A stretch of DNA of 64,000 bases from NCBI GenBank assembly GCA_002371215.1, contig DFGL01000022.1, forward strand, positions 37,031 through 101,030, given 5' to 3'. The first letter of the stretch is position 1. Every line of letters begins with the position of its first letter. The notes below the pieces were generated by a model. It worked only from the letters and a program-made list of their open reading frames with translations, had not been told where the DNA came from and did not search any database. The DNA is from Ruminococcaceae bacterium UBA3751 (GTDB lineage Bacteria; Bacillota; Clostridia; Oscillospirales; Acutalibacteraceae). Of this stretch, positions 37,566-47,500 are shown piece by piece. The position numbers and the translations under genes were made by a program.

Positions 37566-39383
37566 TTATTTATTATTTATTTTTTCAAGCTCTTTGAGTG
37601 TTTTTGAATCGCGCGGAAGTTCGCCGATGTTTACCGTGAATTCGTTTTTGTTTTTCGGCGAATCCTCATAGAAATCATTATTGCCGACTGTTGAGCCTGT
37701 AAAATCATACGCCTTTGAGTCTGCGTTATTAAGCTTTTCCGTATCCTCATCCGTCGCGGTGACGATGTAAAAATCCAAGCCGTAATCTGCGCCTTCTAAG
37801 TCAGGGTCATCCGAGTAATAGTTAGCGGCGCGTTCGTTCATATCTGCTTTGCAGAGCTCAAACAGCTTTTCGCATTCCTCGCCTCTTAGAGTAGTTGCTT
37901 CCTCCTCGGAATACTTAATGTATTCACAGCGCTCAATCTTATAATTAACCGTGTCAAGCAGGTCAAAAACGGTATCGGGGCGGTGCTCCTCTTCAAGCTG
38001 CTTAACCCGCGAATGAAGCTCCTCATCCTCTTTTCTGATAAGGTATTCTCTTGTAACAATTTTTCCGTTTTTAAAGAAATAGGTAATGCGGGTATTAATT
38101 GCATTATCATAAACCGTTTCGCTTTCGTTTTTGTTGTTTGCGGTTTTTAGAGTCAGCGTGTTGCCTGCATTTTTAGTTTGGTACTGAATTATATCTTTGT
38201 TGAGCTGAATAAGCTTTCCGATTTCGTATTTATCGGTAATCTCCATATCGTAAGTGGTATAAACGGAAGCGCGTTCAACCCTCTCGGGAGTCGGAGTATA
38301 GGCAGAGGCATAGTTATTACCGATTAAGGCTATTACAACGCTGATTACAGAAGCCGCTATCCACAGGCAAAGCTGCTTTGCGCCGAAAACCCTGGCGCTC
38401 TTTTTAAGTACCATTTGCGCCGCAAAGAAGAAAATGAATGCGAAAGCGAAGTAACATATTATGCTCGCCGGTAAGCCGAAGCTGAAAATAGAGGTGAGAA
38501 TTATATCGGCAAAGGCTCCGCCAAAAATGCTGACGATAACGCTGAAAACGGGTATTTCCGCCTTAAAGGCTACCATATCGCCCGCGCATTCAAGCTTTCT
38601 GAATTTATAAAGAATATATGCGCCCAACAAAATCAAAAGCGAAACGCCGATATAAACTGCAAGGCAAAAATAAAACAATTTAAAGCTTTTTTCAGGCGAA
38701 GTCTTAGCTAACTCGCCCAAGCTGAGCTTTGCGCTGCCGATTATAGCAAGCGGCGAAAGGCTAAGCGACTTATCGTTCCAAGCGGATGAAACGATACCCA
38801 GACCGAAGGTTTCGCCCACCCAGCCTGCAATAGCGTTGAGGGCGAGAACAAACAGGTTGAGTATTCCGTAAATTACGGCGGCGGAAAACATATTGCCCGA
38901 AAGCATAACAGCAACAACTGCTATTGAAAGCGCAACGAAAGTTATGCCGAAAATACTTACCGTCTGGAGTATTATAAGGCTCAGCGGCTGCACGCCTGTT
39001 TCAAGAATTGAGGGAACGCCCGCCGCAAAGGCAATAAGCTGCGGAACTACCGTAAGAACGTACGCTGCGCAAAAGCTTGTAAAAAACAGCCCTTTTCTTC
39101 CAATAGGGAAGCCGTGAATGGCGTTGCATTTGTTCGCATTGAAAAGATAGGAAAAAACAAGCAGCGCCATAACGCCCGCAAACAGCATTCCTATAAAATC
39201 GCCCGCCGTACCTATTGTTGCAAAATCATCAATAGCGAGCTTGTTTTTTGCTGAGTAATTATTAAAAATTGTTAACGGATAAACTATAAGCTCTGCAATA
39301 AGCAGCGGAGCGGCAAACGGCAGAAACCGAAGAATATCCGATTTAAAAACAGCCTTGCTAAATAAGCATTTGTTTGATTTCAT
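37566..39383 (-). CDS. ABC transporter permease (YtrC/D-like)
   Basis: 605 residues with about ten TMs in the first 345 residues. A large soluble C-terminal domain (about 375-600) is rich in Glu, Asn and Tyr and has no recognised family; it would face the outside if the last TM is around 335-360. ATG at 39383 has GGGGAGG upstream and overlaps the ATPase gene by 26 bp. The substrate is unknown; similar operons respond to cell-envelope antibiotics. Confidence 0.85.
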   Translation of the reverse strand: MKSNKCLFSKAVFKSDILRFLPFAAPLLIAELIVYPLTIFNNYSAKNKLAIDDFATIGTAGDFIGMLFAGVMALLVFSYLFNANKCNAIHGFPIGRKGLFFTSFCAAYVLTVVPQLIAFAAGVPSILETGVQPLSLIILQTVSIFGITFVALSIAVVAVMLSGNMFSAAVIYGILNLFVLALNAIAGWVGETFGLGIVSSAWNDKSLSLSPLAIIGSAKLSLGELAKTSPEKSFKLFYFCLAVYIGVSLLILLGAYILYKFRKLECAGDMVAFKAEIPVFSVIVSIFGGAFADIILTSIFSFGLPASIICYFAFAFIFFFAAQMVLKKSARVFGAKQLCLWIAASVISVVIALIGNNYASAYTPTPERVERASVYTTYDMEITDKYEIGKLIQLNKDIIQYQTKNAGNTLTLKTANNKNESETVYDNAINTRITYFFKNGKIVTREYLIRKEDEELHSRVKQLEEEHRPDTVFDLLDTVNYKIERCEYIKYSEEEATTLRGEECEKLFELCKADMNERAANYYSDDPDLEGADYGLDFYIVTATDEDTEKLNNADSKAYDFTGSTVGNNDFYEDSPKNKNEFTVNIGELPRDSKTLKELEKINNK

Positions 39384-40257
39384 CGTCAACCTCCCCTAAC
39401 TCATAAATGAAAATTTCCTCCAGCGTCATTGGAAGCTCCTCTATAAAGAGCGGAGCGAGCTTGTTGAGCTCGGATACGACCTCGTTTTTATCGCCCGTTA
39501 TTATTAGCTCGTATACTCTGCCCGTCTGCTTTTTTCTTAAAATATTGATATTAAGCGGGCTGAAGTTAACCTCGTTTTCAAACGAAACCTGGAATTTAAG
39601 CAGCCTTTCCCTTAAATCGTCAAGCGGGGCTTCAACAACTATTCTGCCCTTAAACATAATTCCCACCGTATCGCATACGTCCTCAAGCTCACGCAGATTG
39701 TGGGAGGAGATAAGAACGGTAGTTCCGCGCGACGCAACCTCCTGCATAATAAGGCTCCAGACCTGGTGCCTCATCATCGGGTCAAGCCCGTCAACAGGCT
39801 CGTCAAGAACAAGGATATCGGGGCGGCAGCTTATAGCAATCCAAAACGCAACCTGCTTTTTCATTCCCTTTGAAAGCCTGCGAACGCTCGCCTTGGGGTT
39901 AATGGAGGGAAAGAATTTAGCAAGCTCGTTGAATTTTTCCTCGTCAAAATTCGGGAAAATGCCTTTGTAGTAATTCTTAAGGCTGATTACCGTTGAATTG
40001 TGGAAATAAAAAACGTCGTCGGAAATATAAACTATCCGCTTTTTGGCGTTGTTGTTTTCGTAAATAGGCTCTCCTTCAAGCAAAAGCTCGCCGTCCTCAG
40101 CGCGGTAGATTCCGCAAAGGGTGTTCATAAGCGTTGTTTTGCCCGCGCCGTTAGGGCCGACAAGACCGTAAACGGAGCCTTTTGAAATATGCATATTTAC
40201 GCCGTCAAGAGCTCTGATTTTATCAAAGCGTTTTACAGCATTTTTTATATCAATCAT
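39358..40257 (-). CDS. ABC transporter ATP-binding protein (YtrB-like)
   Basis: 299 residues: Walker A VGPNGAGKTTLMNT, ABC signature RRLSKGMKKQVAFWIA and Walker B DILVLDEPVDGLDP. A C-terminal extension (200-299) resembles those of single-domain efflux ABC ATPases. Overlaps the GntR gene by 8 bp and the permease gene by 26 bp, so all three are made together. Confidence 0.92.
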   Translation of the reverse strand: MIDIKNAVKRFDKIRALDGVNMHISKGSVYGLVGPNGAGKTTLMNTLCGIYRAEDGELLLEGEPIYENNNAKKRIVYISDDVFYFHNSTVISLKNYYKGIFPNFDEEKFNELAKFFPSINPKASVRRLSKGMKKQVAFWIAISCRPDILVLDEPVDGLDPMMRHQVWSLIMQEVASRGTTVLISSHNLRELEDVCDTVGIMFKGRIVVEAPLDDLRERLLKFQVSFENEVNFSPLNINILRKKQTGRVYELIITGDKNEVVSELNKLAPLFIEELPMTLEEIFIYELGEVDDEIKQMLI

Positions 40258-40624
40258 TGCGGGTTACCTCCTTTGCGATTTTATCAAGCTCCCGCCTGAG
40301 CGCGTCTGCGGAAACGCCGTTAAAAATCAGCTTTGCGGCGTTTGCCTTAAAGTCCTCAAGCATTTGAGCGGTATCTGCTCTTGCTTCATTTTGCGCGGCA
40401 ACAAAGCAGCCCTTGCCTGTTGCTGTGTAAATATAACCGTCGCTTTCAAGCTCGCGGTACGCGCGCCCGATTGTGTTCGGGTTAATTGCAAGCTCAGCCG
40501 CCAGTTCGCGAACGGAAGGCAGCCGTTCGCCCTCTTTGAGCGCACCCGTCATTATAAGCTTTATAAAGCCCTCTTTAATCTGCTCGTATATAGGTAGTGC
40601 GCTGCGGTAATTAATGCTTATCAT
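40250..40624 (-). CDS. GntR-family repressor, YtrA type
   Basis: 124 residues: the winged HTH of GntR (EGERLPSVRELAAELAINPN, then NTIGRAYRELESDGYIYT) and the short C-terminus of the YtrA subfamily. The start is ATG at 40624 after GAGGTGA; the longer frame would start upstream of the promoter. It heads the ABC operon and probably represses it through the exact AGTGTA-N13-TACACT site downstream of the -10. Confidence 0.92.
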   Translation of the reverse strand: MISINYRSALPIYEQIKEGFIKLIMTGALKEGERLPSVRELAAELAINPNTIGRAYRELESDGYIYTATGKGCFVAAQNEARADTAQMLEDFKANAAKLIFNGVSADALRRELDKIAKEVTRND

Positions 40625-40641
40625 AGTTTCACCTCGCGTCA

Positions 40642-40666
40642 AGTGTACTAATGCGGTTAATACACT
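40642..40666. promoter_or_regulatory. YtrA-type operator
   Basis: AGTGTA-N13-TACACT, the arrangement reported for Bacillus YtrA, located just after the -10 so that binding would block transcription start. Confidence 0.85.
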
Positions 40667-40669
40667 TGT

Positions 40670-40698
40670 AATATAGCACAGGTTTTTCAGTTTGTCAA
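40670..40698 (-). promoter_or_regulatory. Promoter of the GntR-ABC operon
   Basis: Minus strand TTGACA, 17 bp, TATATT. Confidence 0.85.
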
Positions 40699-40730
40699 CA
40701 GATAGTTTTTGCAACGCGTATTAATTCAAT

Positions 40731-40760
40731 AAAAAAGAACGGTTAAAAACCGTCCTTTTT
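40731..40760. terminator. Terminator of the E2-like gene
   Basis: ACGGTT / AACCGT with flanking AAAAAAG and CTTTTT runs; on the minus strand the T-run follows the hairpin. Confidence 0.8.
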
Positions 40761-40761
40761 G

Positions 40762-42345
40762 TTATTCTTCTGAAAATTCGTCAGCCTTTTCTTTGGCTAA
40801 TTTTGCTTTTTCGGCAAGCTCTTCGGCTTCCGTTTTTGCTTTTTCAAGCTCTTTCTTAGCCCTGTCTGCCTCTTTTTTAGCCTTTTCAAGGGCTTCCTTT
40901 TTAGCCTTTTCGGCTTCCGCAAGGGCTTTTTCCTTCTTCTCCTCTGCCTCGCGGCGCTTCTTTTCTGCGTCGCGGCGCATTTTATCAGTCTTTTCAAGCA
41001 CCTCGTTTTTAAGCTTTTCGGCTTCTCTGAGCGCTTTATCCTTTGCCTCTGCTTTCGCTTTTTCTGCTTTTTCAGCAGCTTCGCGCTTTAGTTTTTCAAT
41101 TTCGCGCTTTGCTTTTTCCTCGGCTTCAAGCGCGTCCTTTTCTGCTTTTTCAGCTTCCCTGATTGCTTTTTGCTCAGCCTTTTCAGTCGCCTCCTGAAGC
41201 TCCTTTTCAGCCTTTGCGGCTTTTTCTTCAGCCTCTTTCAGTGCTTTTTCTGCGTCAGCCTGTGCCTTTTCAGCCTTGGCTCCCGCCCTTTCGGCGTTGC
41301 GCTCTGCCTCGCGCTTTGCCTTTTCGCGCTTTTTGCTCTCCTCGAACTTTGTTTCGCGCTCAATACGCTCAACCTTGATTTCCTCTATTTCAGCCTCGGT
41401 AATAGGCTTTTCGTTCTTCCAGGAGAACATAATCTCGGGCTCTTCAAAAATCTCGTCAAGCTTCTTTATAAACGGAACGATGTCGCCGAAATCGAGCGCC
41501 CTGTGGTCAAATACGATAGTAAAGGGCAGCACCTGGCGGATTGCGATTTCCTTTTCCTCGTTTTCGTTCATAACAACAACGGGCTTATCCTGAACGGCGC
41601 CTACAGCGATTGCGGCAACCTGCGGCGGAATAATTTCAATAAGCGCCGCAGCACCTCTCTGCTCGCGGTAAACGGAGCCGATGTTTGAAATTGTAATAGA
41701 GCCCTGCTCAATATCGTGTTTTGTAAGGCGGTCCGTTTCGGGTATAGCCTCGTATTCCTTTTTAGCCTTGCCCTTCAGGGTTTTAACCTTGTGCTTTCCC
41801 GTTTTGGAGCCGATAAGGCGGTTAATTGTCTGGGCGAATTTGCCCTCTTTAAGCCCCGTGATAGTGTTGTCAAGCGAAACGTCAAACATAACCTCGTTGA
41901 GGTCTGTATTAGCCATTCGTCTGTTTACGTCCTTGATATATGCAACCATTTCGTCAAGGTTTTTGTTTTCAAAATTATGTAGGTTAATCGTCATCATCTC
42001 GCCCGTGGGAAGCACCATAGGCATTGAAATATTTATTTCGCTCAGCGTGTGGATAGCGCCGCGAACGTACTTTCTGTCGAACTCAATGTGCGCGTTCATC
42101 GCGGGGCAAGCCTTGAGCCCCTCAACTATAACCTTGAGCATAAGCGTATTGACTGTAACCTTGTTTTCACTGTCAACGCCGTTGTTGAGCAGCTTATATT
42201 GCTCCATAAATTCGGTAACGTCCGGCTCGTAGGTATAGGTAACGTGGGGGATGTTCTGCCAGCTTTCGGTTGTCATATTAGCAACAATTTTGCGCTGAAT
42301 ACCGAAATGCTCGGTTTTGATTACATCTTTTCTCTTTTTTGCCAT
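40762..42345 (-). CDS. Orphan E2-type acyltransferase with charged coiled-coil tail
   Basis: 527 residues. Residues about 20-310 match the catalytic domain of 2-oxoacid dehydrogenase E2 / chloramphenicol acetyltransferase fold proteins, with NPHVTY-like entry and the core VFDHRALDF (His281, Asp285; the usual Gly of DHRxxDG is Phe286). There is no lipoyl or E1/E3-binding domain and no dehydrogenase partner nearby. Residues about 325-527 are a long Lys/Glu/Ala coiled coil. Start ATG 42345 has GGAGG. Function unknown: possibly a repurposed acyltransferase or scaffold. Confidence 0.82.
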   Translation of the reverse strand: MAKKRKDVIKTEHFGIQRKIVANMTTESWQNIPHVTYTYEPDVTEFMEQYKLLNNGVDSENKVTVNTLMLKVIVEGLKACPAMNAHIEFDRKYVRGAIHTLSEINISMPMVLPTGEMMTINLHNFENKNLDEMVAYIKDVNRRMANTDLNEVMFDVSLDNTITGLKEGKFAQTINRLIGSKTGKHKVKTLKGKAKKEYEAIPETDRLTKHDIEQGSITISNIGSVYREQRGAAALIEIIPPQVAAIAVGAVQDKPVVVMNENEEKEIAIRQVLPFTIVFDHRALDFGDIVPFIKKLDEIFEEPEIMFSWKNEKPITEAEIEEIKVERIERETKFEESKKREKAKREAERNAERAGAKAEKAQADAEKALKEAEEKAAKAEKELQEATEKAEQKAIREAEKAEKDALEAEEKAKREIEKLKREAAEKAEKAKAEAKDKALREAEKLKNEVLEKTDKMRRDAEKKRREAEEKKEKALAEAEKAKKEALEKAKKEADRAKKELEKAKTEAEELAEKAKLAKEKADEFSEE

Positions 42346-42375
42346 AATCAAACCTCCGTTATAGTAATTGTCTAT

Positions 42376-42404
42376 ATTATATATAAACAAAAGCTCTTTG
42401 TCAA
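42376..42404 (-). promoter_or_regulatory. Promoter of the E2-like gene
   Basis: Minus strand TTGACA, 17 bp, TATAAT: full consensus. Confidence 0.88.
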
Positions 42405-42410
42405 TAATTA

Positions 42411-42433
42411 TCTGTATAAAACAATTATACAGA
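42411..42433. promoter_or_regulatory. Palindrome upstream of the E2-like promoter
   Basis: TCTGTATAA-N5-TTATACAGA, a perfect 9-bp inverted repeat just upstream of the -35. Candidate activator site or, less likely, a terminator arm. Confidence 0.5.
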
Positions 42434-42572
42434 ATGTAATAACAAAAAGAGTTAATTATTAATTACAACCCTGAGATTTTAAAAGCAGAAAAACTGATTT
42501 TTGTTTGTCAAACCCTAATTTTCAATTAATTATGTTTTTTTGTCGTTTTTTTGTACATTTTTGCATTTTATA

Positions 42573-42602
42573 TTGACAAAAAAATATTATTTTTTGTACT
42601 AT
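42573..42602 (+). promoter_or_regulatory. Promoter of the 42624 gene
   Basis: TTGACA, 18 bp, TACTAT. The rest of the 42346-42623 gap is AT-rich and holds nothing else recognised. Confidence 0.65.
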
Positions 42603-42623
42603 CATAAATAAGGAGTTGAAGTT

Positions 42624-43424
42624 ATGAGCAAGAAAAAACGGATAATGACAATTGTTATAACGGTTATCGCTGTTTGTGTTGTTGGGTTATGTGCATATAA
42701 AGCATATCCAAGCGTTGCAATAAAACCTGCGCTTGCTGATAAATACGGTTGGAATAAAAGCGATATAAAGATTTTAAAGCATAAAAATGCGCATTATGAA
42801 CACGATTTTGGTTTTTTCGGCTTAGACGATATGGATCCGCCCATATGGCGTATTAATGAAAAATGGGTGTGCGAGTATAAAGGACGTGAATTCAACGTTG
42901 AATATACAGACCGTCAATTTGCAGATGATTATCAGCTTGAGGATATATTCAAATGGTGTACCGAATGGTTGCAGGAAAACGTTGACCCTGAAATTGTAGG
43001 TGTTGAAGTATGTTCTGATATTATCTATCACTCAAGTGAAAACAGCTTTGATTACGATTTACCTTGGAACACAAAAAATGTATTTAGTAAAGATGATGCC
43101 CAAGCACTAATTCTCGAGCAATCAAAAAGAGAAAATAAAGATGGAATATGTATTTTTTATCAAACTGATGATTTATTTCTCTTTTTCAAGGAAACAATTA
43201 AAAAAAGAAGAATAATATATGGCAACGCAAAATACGACGCTTATTGTGAAAGAAAACAAAAAACCTTGTCCTCTTTTTCATATATGCAAGGTGCTGTAAT
43301 AGCACTTGTTGATGAGCATACTTTTAGCAGAAATTCAAATCCTATTGGAATATGCTCTCAAACTCCATTTTCTCTTGATTTGAATGTAGAGCATTATGTA
43401 AAGGGCTTTACAAATAATAAATAG
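42624..43424 (+). CDS. Membrane-anchored protein, module copy 1
   Basis: 266 residues: a basic N-terminus, one TM (about 7-27) and an outside domain of unknown family. The core FADDYQLEDIFKWCTEWLQE followed by NVDPEIVGVEV is shared with the 43672 gene (YDDYQIDDIEKWCTEWLKQ, then NVDENIV), so these are paralogues. AAGGAG precedes the ATG. It is followed 11 bp later by a small truncated gene. Lower GC than the neighbouring housekeeping genes. No function assigned. Confidence 0.75.
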   Translation: MSKKKRIMTIVITVIAVCVVGLCAYKAYPSVAIKPALADKYGWNKSDIKILKHKNAHYEHDFGFFGLDDMDPPIWRINEKWVCEYKGREFNVEYTDRQFADDYQLEDIFKWCTEWLQENVDPEIVGVEVCSDIIYHSSENSFDYDLPWNTKNVFSKDDAQALILEQSKRENKDGICIFYQTDDLFLFFKETIKKRRIIYGNAKYDAYCERKQKTLSSFSYMQGAVIALVDEHTFSRNSNPIGICSQTPFSLDLNVEHYVKGFTNNK

Positions 43425-43435
43425 GAGGTTAATAA

Positions 43436-43675
43436 ATGAAAAAAATAGTATCATTATTTTTATCAATATTAATAGTGTTGCCTACCGTAATAACGCACAC
43501 GAAAACAAACGCAAATGCTTATACATTTGAAAAAGAAGTAAATATGGCATACACTGGTGTTTTATATGATACCAACAATGGATATAGAGAATGCAGACTA
43601 AACATTAATAAAATAAACTTTTCAACAACACAGGGGACGGTTCTGTGTACCAAATTTGAGGAGTCGAAATTATGA
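43436..43675 (+). pseudogene. Truncated N-terminus of the secreted lipase/LRR gene (module copy 1)
   Basis: A 79-residue frame: signal peptide MKKIVSLFLSILIVLPTVI, then FEKEVNMAYTGVLYDTNNGY and RECRLNINKI. This matches the first about 65 residues of the 44515 gene (FEKDINYFYSGVIYDSVIGN, RNCELSIYHI). Similarity ends near GTVLCTKFEE, where the DNA joins sequence like the leader of the upstream copy (GAGGAGTCGAAATTATG). AGGAGG precedes the ATG, so a short secreted peptide could still be made. Overlaps the next start by 4 bp. Confidence 0.7.
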
Positions 43676-44373
43676 TCAAGAAGAAAAAGATTGCGGTATT
43701 CATAATTATATTTGTGTTCTTGTTGATTGGAACGGTTTTTCTTTTAAACTTTACTAATTATTCTTTTGTAAAATCAAGAGCAGTGAATTACCTTTGCGAT
43801 AAATATGACGCCGACAAGGACGAATTTGAACTTGTTGATTATTTACATTCCGGTTTTCATGAAGAATCAGATGGTGAATGGGTCGATTTTATCAATTGGC
43901 ATGACTTTTCTTTTGAGTTCAAGTACAAGAATAAAAGTTTTTTCGTAAACAGATATAAGGGTGAGTTTTACGACGATTATCAGATAGATGATATTGAAAA
44001 ATGGTGTACAGAATGGCTTAAACAAAATGTTGATGAAAACATTGTTTTTATTGGTTTGGATTCTGAAACATTGATTAAATACTATTCAGAAAATAATAGA
44101 ATAAGCAACAAAACAAGCATAGGTCGAAACAATATAACTAGTTTCATAGAGAAATGTATGTTGATTTCTGTGAGCAATTTTTCTGTGTATGTTTATTACG
44201 ATGACAATGATACCGTTAATAACAATTCAACATCATATAAAAATGTTGAATTAGAAATGAAATCAGTTTTTAAAAAAGTAGATAAAGTGCCATTAGCATC
44301 CTCAAGCCGCAAAAGTGTTGAAATTGAGAGAATAAAGAATGAAAACGGTATGTGGAAAACCTATTATTTTTAA
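43672..44373 (+). CDS. Membrane-anchored protein, module copy 2
   Basis: A 233-residue paralogue of the 42624 protein: TM at about 7-27, then the shared segment YDDYQIDDIEKWCTEWLKQ. The GAGGAG ribosome site lies inside the truncated gene. The C-terminal half has diverged. It precedes the full-length secreted gene, repeating the order of copy 1. Function unknown; an accessory or immunity-like partner of the secreted lipase protein is possible but not shown. Confidence 0.75.
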   Translation: MIKKKKIAVFIIIFVFLLIGTVFLLNFTNYSFVKSRAVNYLCDKYDADKDEFELVDYLHSGFHEESDGEWVDFINWHDFSFEFKYKNKSFFVNRYKGEFYDDYQIDDIEKWCTEWLKQNVDENIVFIGLDSETLIKYYSENNRISNKTSIGRNNITSFIEKCMLISVSNFSVYVYYDDNDTVNNNSTSYKNVELEMKSVFKKVDKVPLASSSRKSVEIERIKNENGMWKTYYF

Positions 44374-44514
44374 TTTGATTTGTTCTGTTTTTGTGATAGA
44401 CTCAAGAACAGTTATATATAATTATTGGATAGTAGACTATTAGGCTTTGTATGTTTAATAATGGCATTCTATTATAAAAATTCAGTGTATCTGAATACAT
44501 AAAAGGAGTTAAAA

Positions 44515-47500
44515 ATGAAAAAAGTAGTATCGTTTATTATTTCATTATCATTATTGTTATCATTTTTCATAATAACCTCAAAAACAACTGTTTATGCTAC
44601 AGAGTTTGAAAAAGATATCAATTATTTTTATTCAGGAGTTATATATGATAGCGTTATAGGTAACAGAAATTGTGAACTTTCAATATACCATATAAGCGAT
44701 ACAACATTTCAGGGACATTTAAAGCTTGACAGTGCGCTTTTAACTCCGGGATACGATATTGATGTTCCCAACACATTAAATAACAATAGAGAAGTAACTA
44801 CAACTATAACCAGTCATAACGACTATGGATTCAGTTGTTCTATTACAATTCCCAAGCATAACGGAGGTACACTTTTATTATCTTTCAATATTAATCCATT
44901 AGACGGTACTGTAAGCGGAGAAATAGCAGGTGAGTTATTAACAATGGGGAATAATAACTTTACAATGACAGGTACAACTGACAAATTCTATGCAGACGGT
45001 TTTCCCTATGAAGAAAACGATATGAAAATGTGTATGGATTTTTCATATACGGTTTACCAAGGGGATACTGATTTTGAAGTCAGGAACAATGTAAATTTGT
45101 GCATTAGAAAATATAGAGAATCTTATAATAACAATATTCAGGAAACAGAACTAGAAATACACAAATTTGGAACAAACAATCGTGATTCTAACAAGGATGA
45201 TGTGGCGTTTGCGTTATTAAATCGTAAAAATCCAGATAACTCAATAGACATCATTGTTGTTATTCGTGGGACATTAAAAGACGAATGGCAGGGCAACGTT
45301 GAAATAACAGGACAAAGTTATAATCCCATTATTGATGTTCACGATAATTTTGAAAAAGCAAAAGATTCTATAAAAGATGAAATCAGCAATTACTATACTG
45401 ACTATTGTAACGATTATGACAAAGTTAATTTGATTATTACCGGACACAGCCGAGGTGCTGCAGTAGCAAATCTATACGCAAAATACGCAACGGATGTAGT
45501 GAATAACACGCGTGATGTAAATGCTCCTGAAGGAGCCTATATTGACATTCCTGAATTTGACAGCGTAACGGCATATACTTTTGCTTGCCCGAATAATGCG
45601 AAAATAACAACTGAGCATTCTGAATCTTACATGAAAAGCTACGATAATATTTTTAACTTTTGGTTTGACTCGGATATAGTGCCGCTCGTTCCGCCAAGAG
45701 AGCCTGAGGATGGATGGAATTATTGGAAATACGGTCAATGCTATACAATGGATATTTCCGAATACTATGAAGAAACCTCTATGCACTTGAATATGGGATT
45801 ATATTCATATAATGTAGAACATACAATTAACAATAATATAAAAAATGAATTGGCTAATGCTTTTTCACAATGGTCATCTGTTGATGATTATTACAACAAA
45901 AGATTTGTGATATTACAAAGTTTAGCGCCAAATCATAATGAACTGTCATTACAAGTTGGGGAATATGTTTCTTTATATGATTTTCTGCACACCGGGACGG
46001 CTATTTTGGGTTCTCATAAGTTTGAGGTGTTGAGCGCTGTACGGTATTTATCAAAATGCAGACAATTTGACCCTCTGGTTGTATTTGCTTTGTCAAATAT
46101 ATATACAATAAAAACATCACACCTTCCTAATACATACAACGAAATTATAAACACAGGCAATGCGGATTTTTCGGCTTTCGGTGATAGCGGTTTTAGCTTA
46201 ATTGATTATAATTCATCACGCAATCTTAGAGATGACAACTCAACAAGAAGAATTGATAGAAACCGTAATAATGAAGTAATTTATAATGCAACAGAAGTTC
46301 AAAAATTAACGGCAATGGCAAATCATTCAACCAATAACGATGTTTTGGATTGGGATTTGTCCGATCCGTCAAGCTGGGAAGGTGTTACTTGGAACAGTGA
46401 CGGTAATGTTACAAGCATTGACTTGAAATACAAATGGTTAATAGGTGCTTTAGACTGCTCTAATTTTACTGCACTTACCGACTTGAATATTTACGGTAAT
46501 TCATTTACATCGCTAAACCTTTCAGGCGATATAGGCTTAACATCTTTAAATTGCGGTTTTAATGATTTCTCTTCAAGCGGTTTAACTTTAACAGATTGTA
46601 TAGCATTAACCGATTTGTTCTGTGACGGCTGCGGACTTACAACAATTAATTTAAGTACGCTTACTAATTTAGAAATGCTATCATGTTCATTCAACAATTT
46701 GATAGCGCTTGATATTTCATATAACACAAGCCTTGAACATATTGCCTGTATTTACAATTATTTGGATATATCTGCTAACAGTACACTTTACACTGCCTTA
46801 AATGGTTATAAAACTGCTAATAATGCTTATCTGAATTATTATCCGCAAAGGATTACGGAAAACGCAGTAGTTGATGCCGATGAAATGCAGGCATTAAAAA
46901 ACTTTGCAAATACGGGTAATAACAACCAAATTCTTGATTGGTTAGACGGAAATGGTGATATATCACTCGAAAAGCTTCAATATTATGCAATATTTGAATA
47001 TGATGGAACAAAATACAGAGTAGCAGCTTTAGACTTATCAGCTCTTGATGTTACAGGAAACTTGGATTTAGATTCATTTAGTGTGTTAAGAGAATTCTAT
47101 TGTGAGAATACCGGTATTACTGCTTTAGATTTGTCTGATTGTACAAGCCTTGAAGTTTTAAACTGTTATAACTGCGAAATTGAAACGTTTAATCTTCCGA
47201 GTAATATTACAAGCGCTGACAGTCCGCTATACAATCTTGACTGTGAGTATAACCATATTGATACAACTATTTTCACCCAAGCAATAATTGATAACATTTC
47301 TTCAAAGGACGATTACGTTCTTGAATACGAAAATCAGAAGTGGGAGGACGATAGCGCGCTTGCGGCTGTTATTGAGTTTTCGCAGGGACTTAACAGCGAG
47401 GATTATTCGGAAGAATCCTTTGAGGTTTTAAGCGACTTGCTTGATGCTTATGAGGATTATGAAAACTATTTGTTAACTCAGCAGGATATTGACGATATTA

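Noticed and set aside
40793..41688. Plus-strand frames opposite the E2-like tail
   Set aside because: Ser/Ala/Phe-rich shadows of the Lys/Glu/Ala coiled-coil region.
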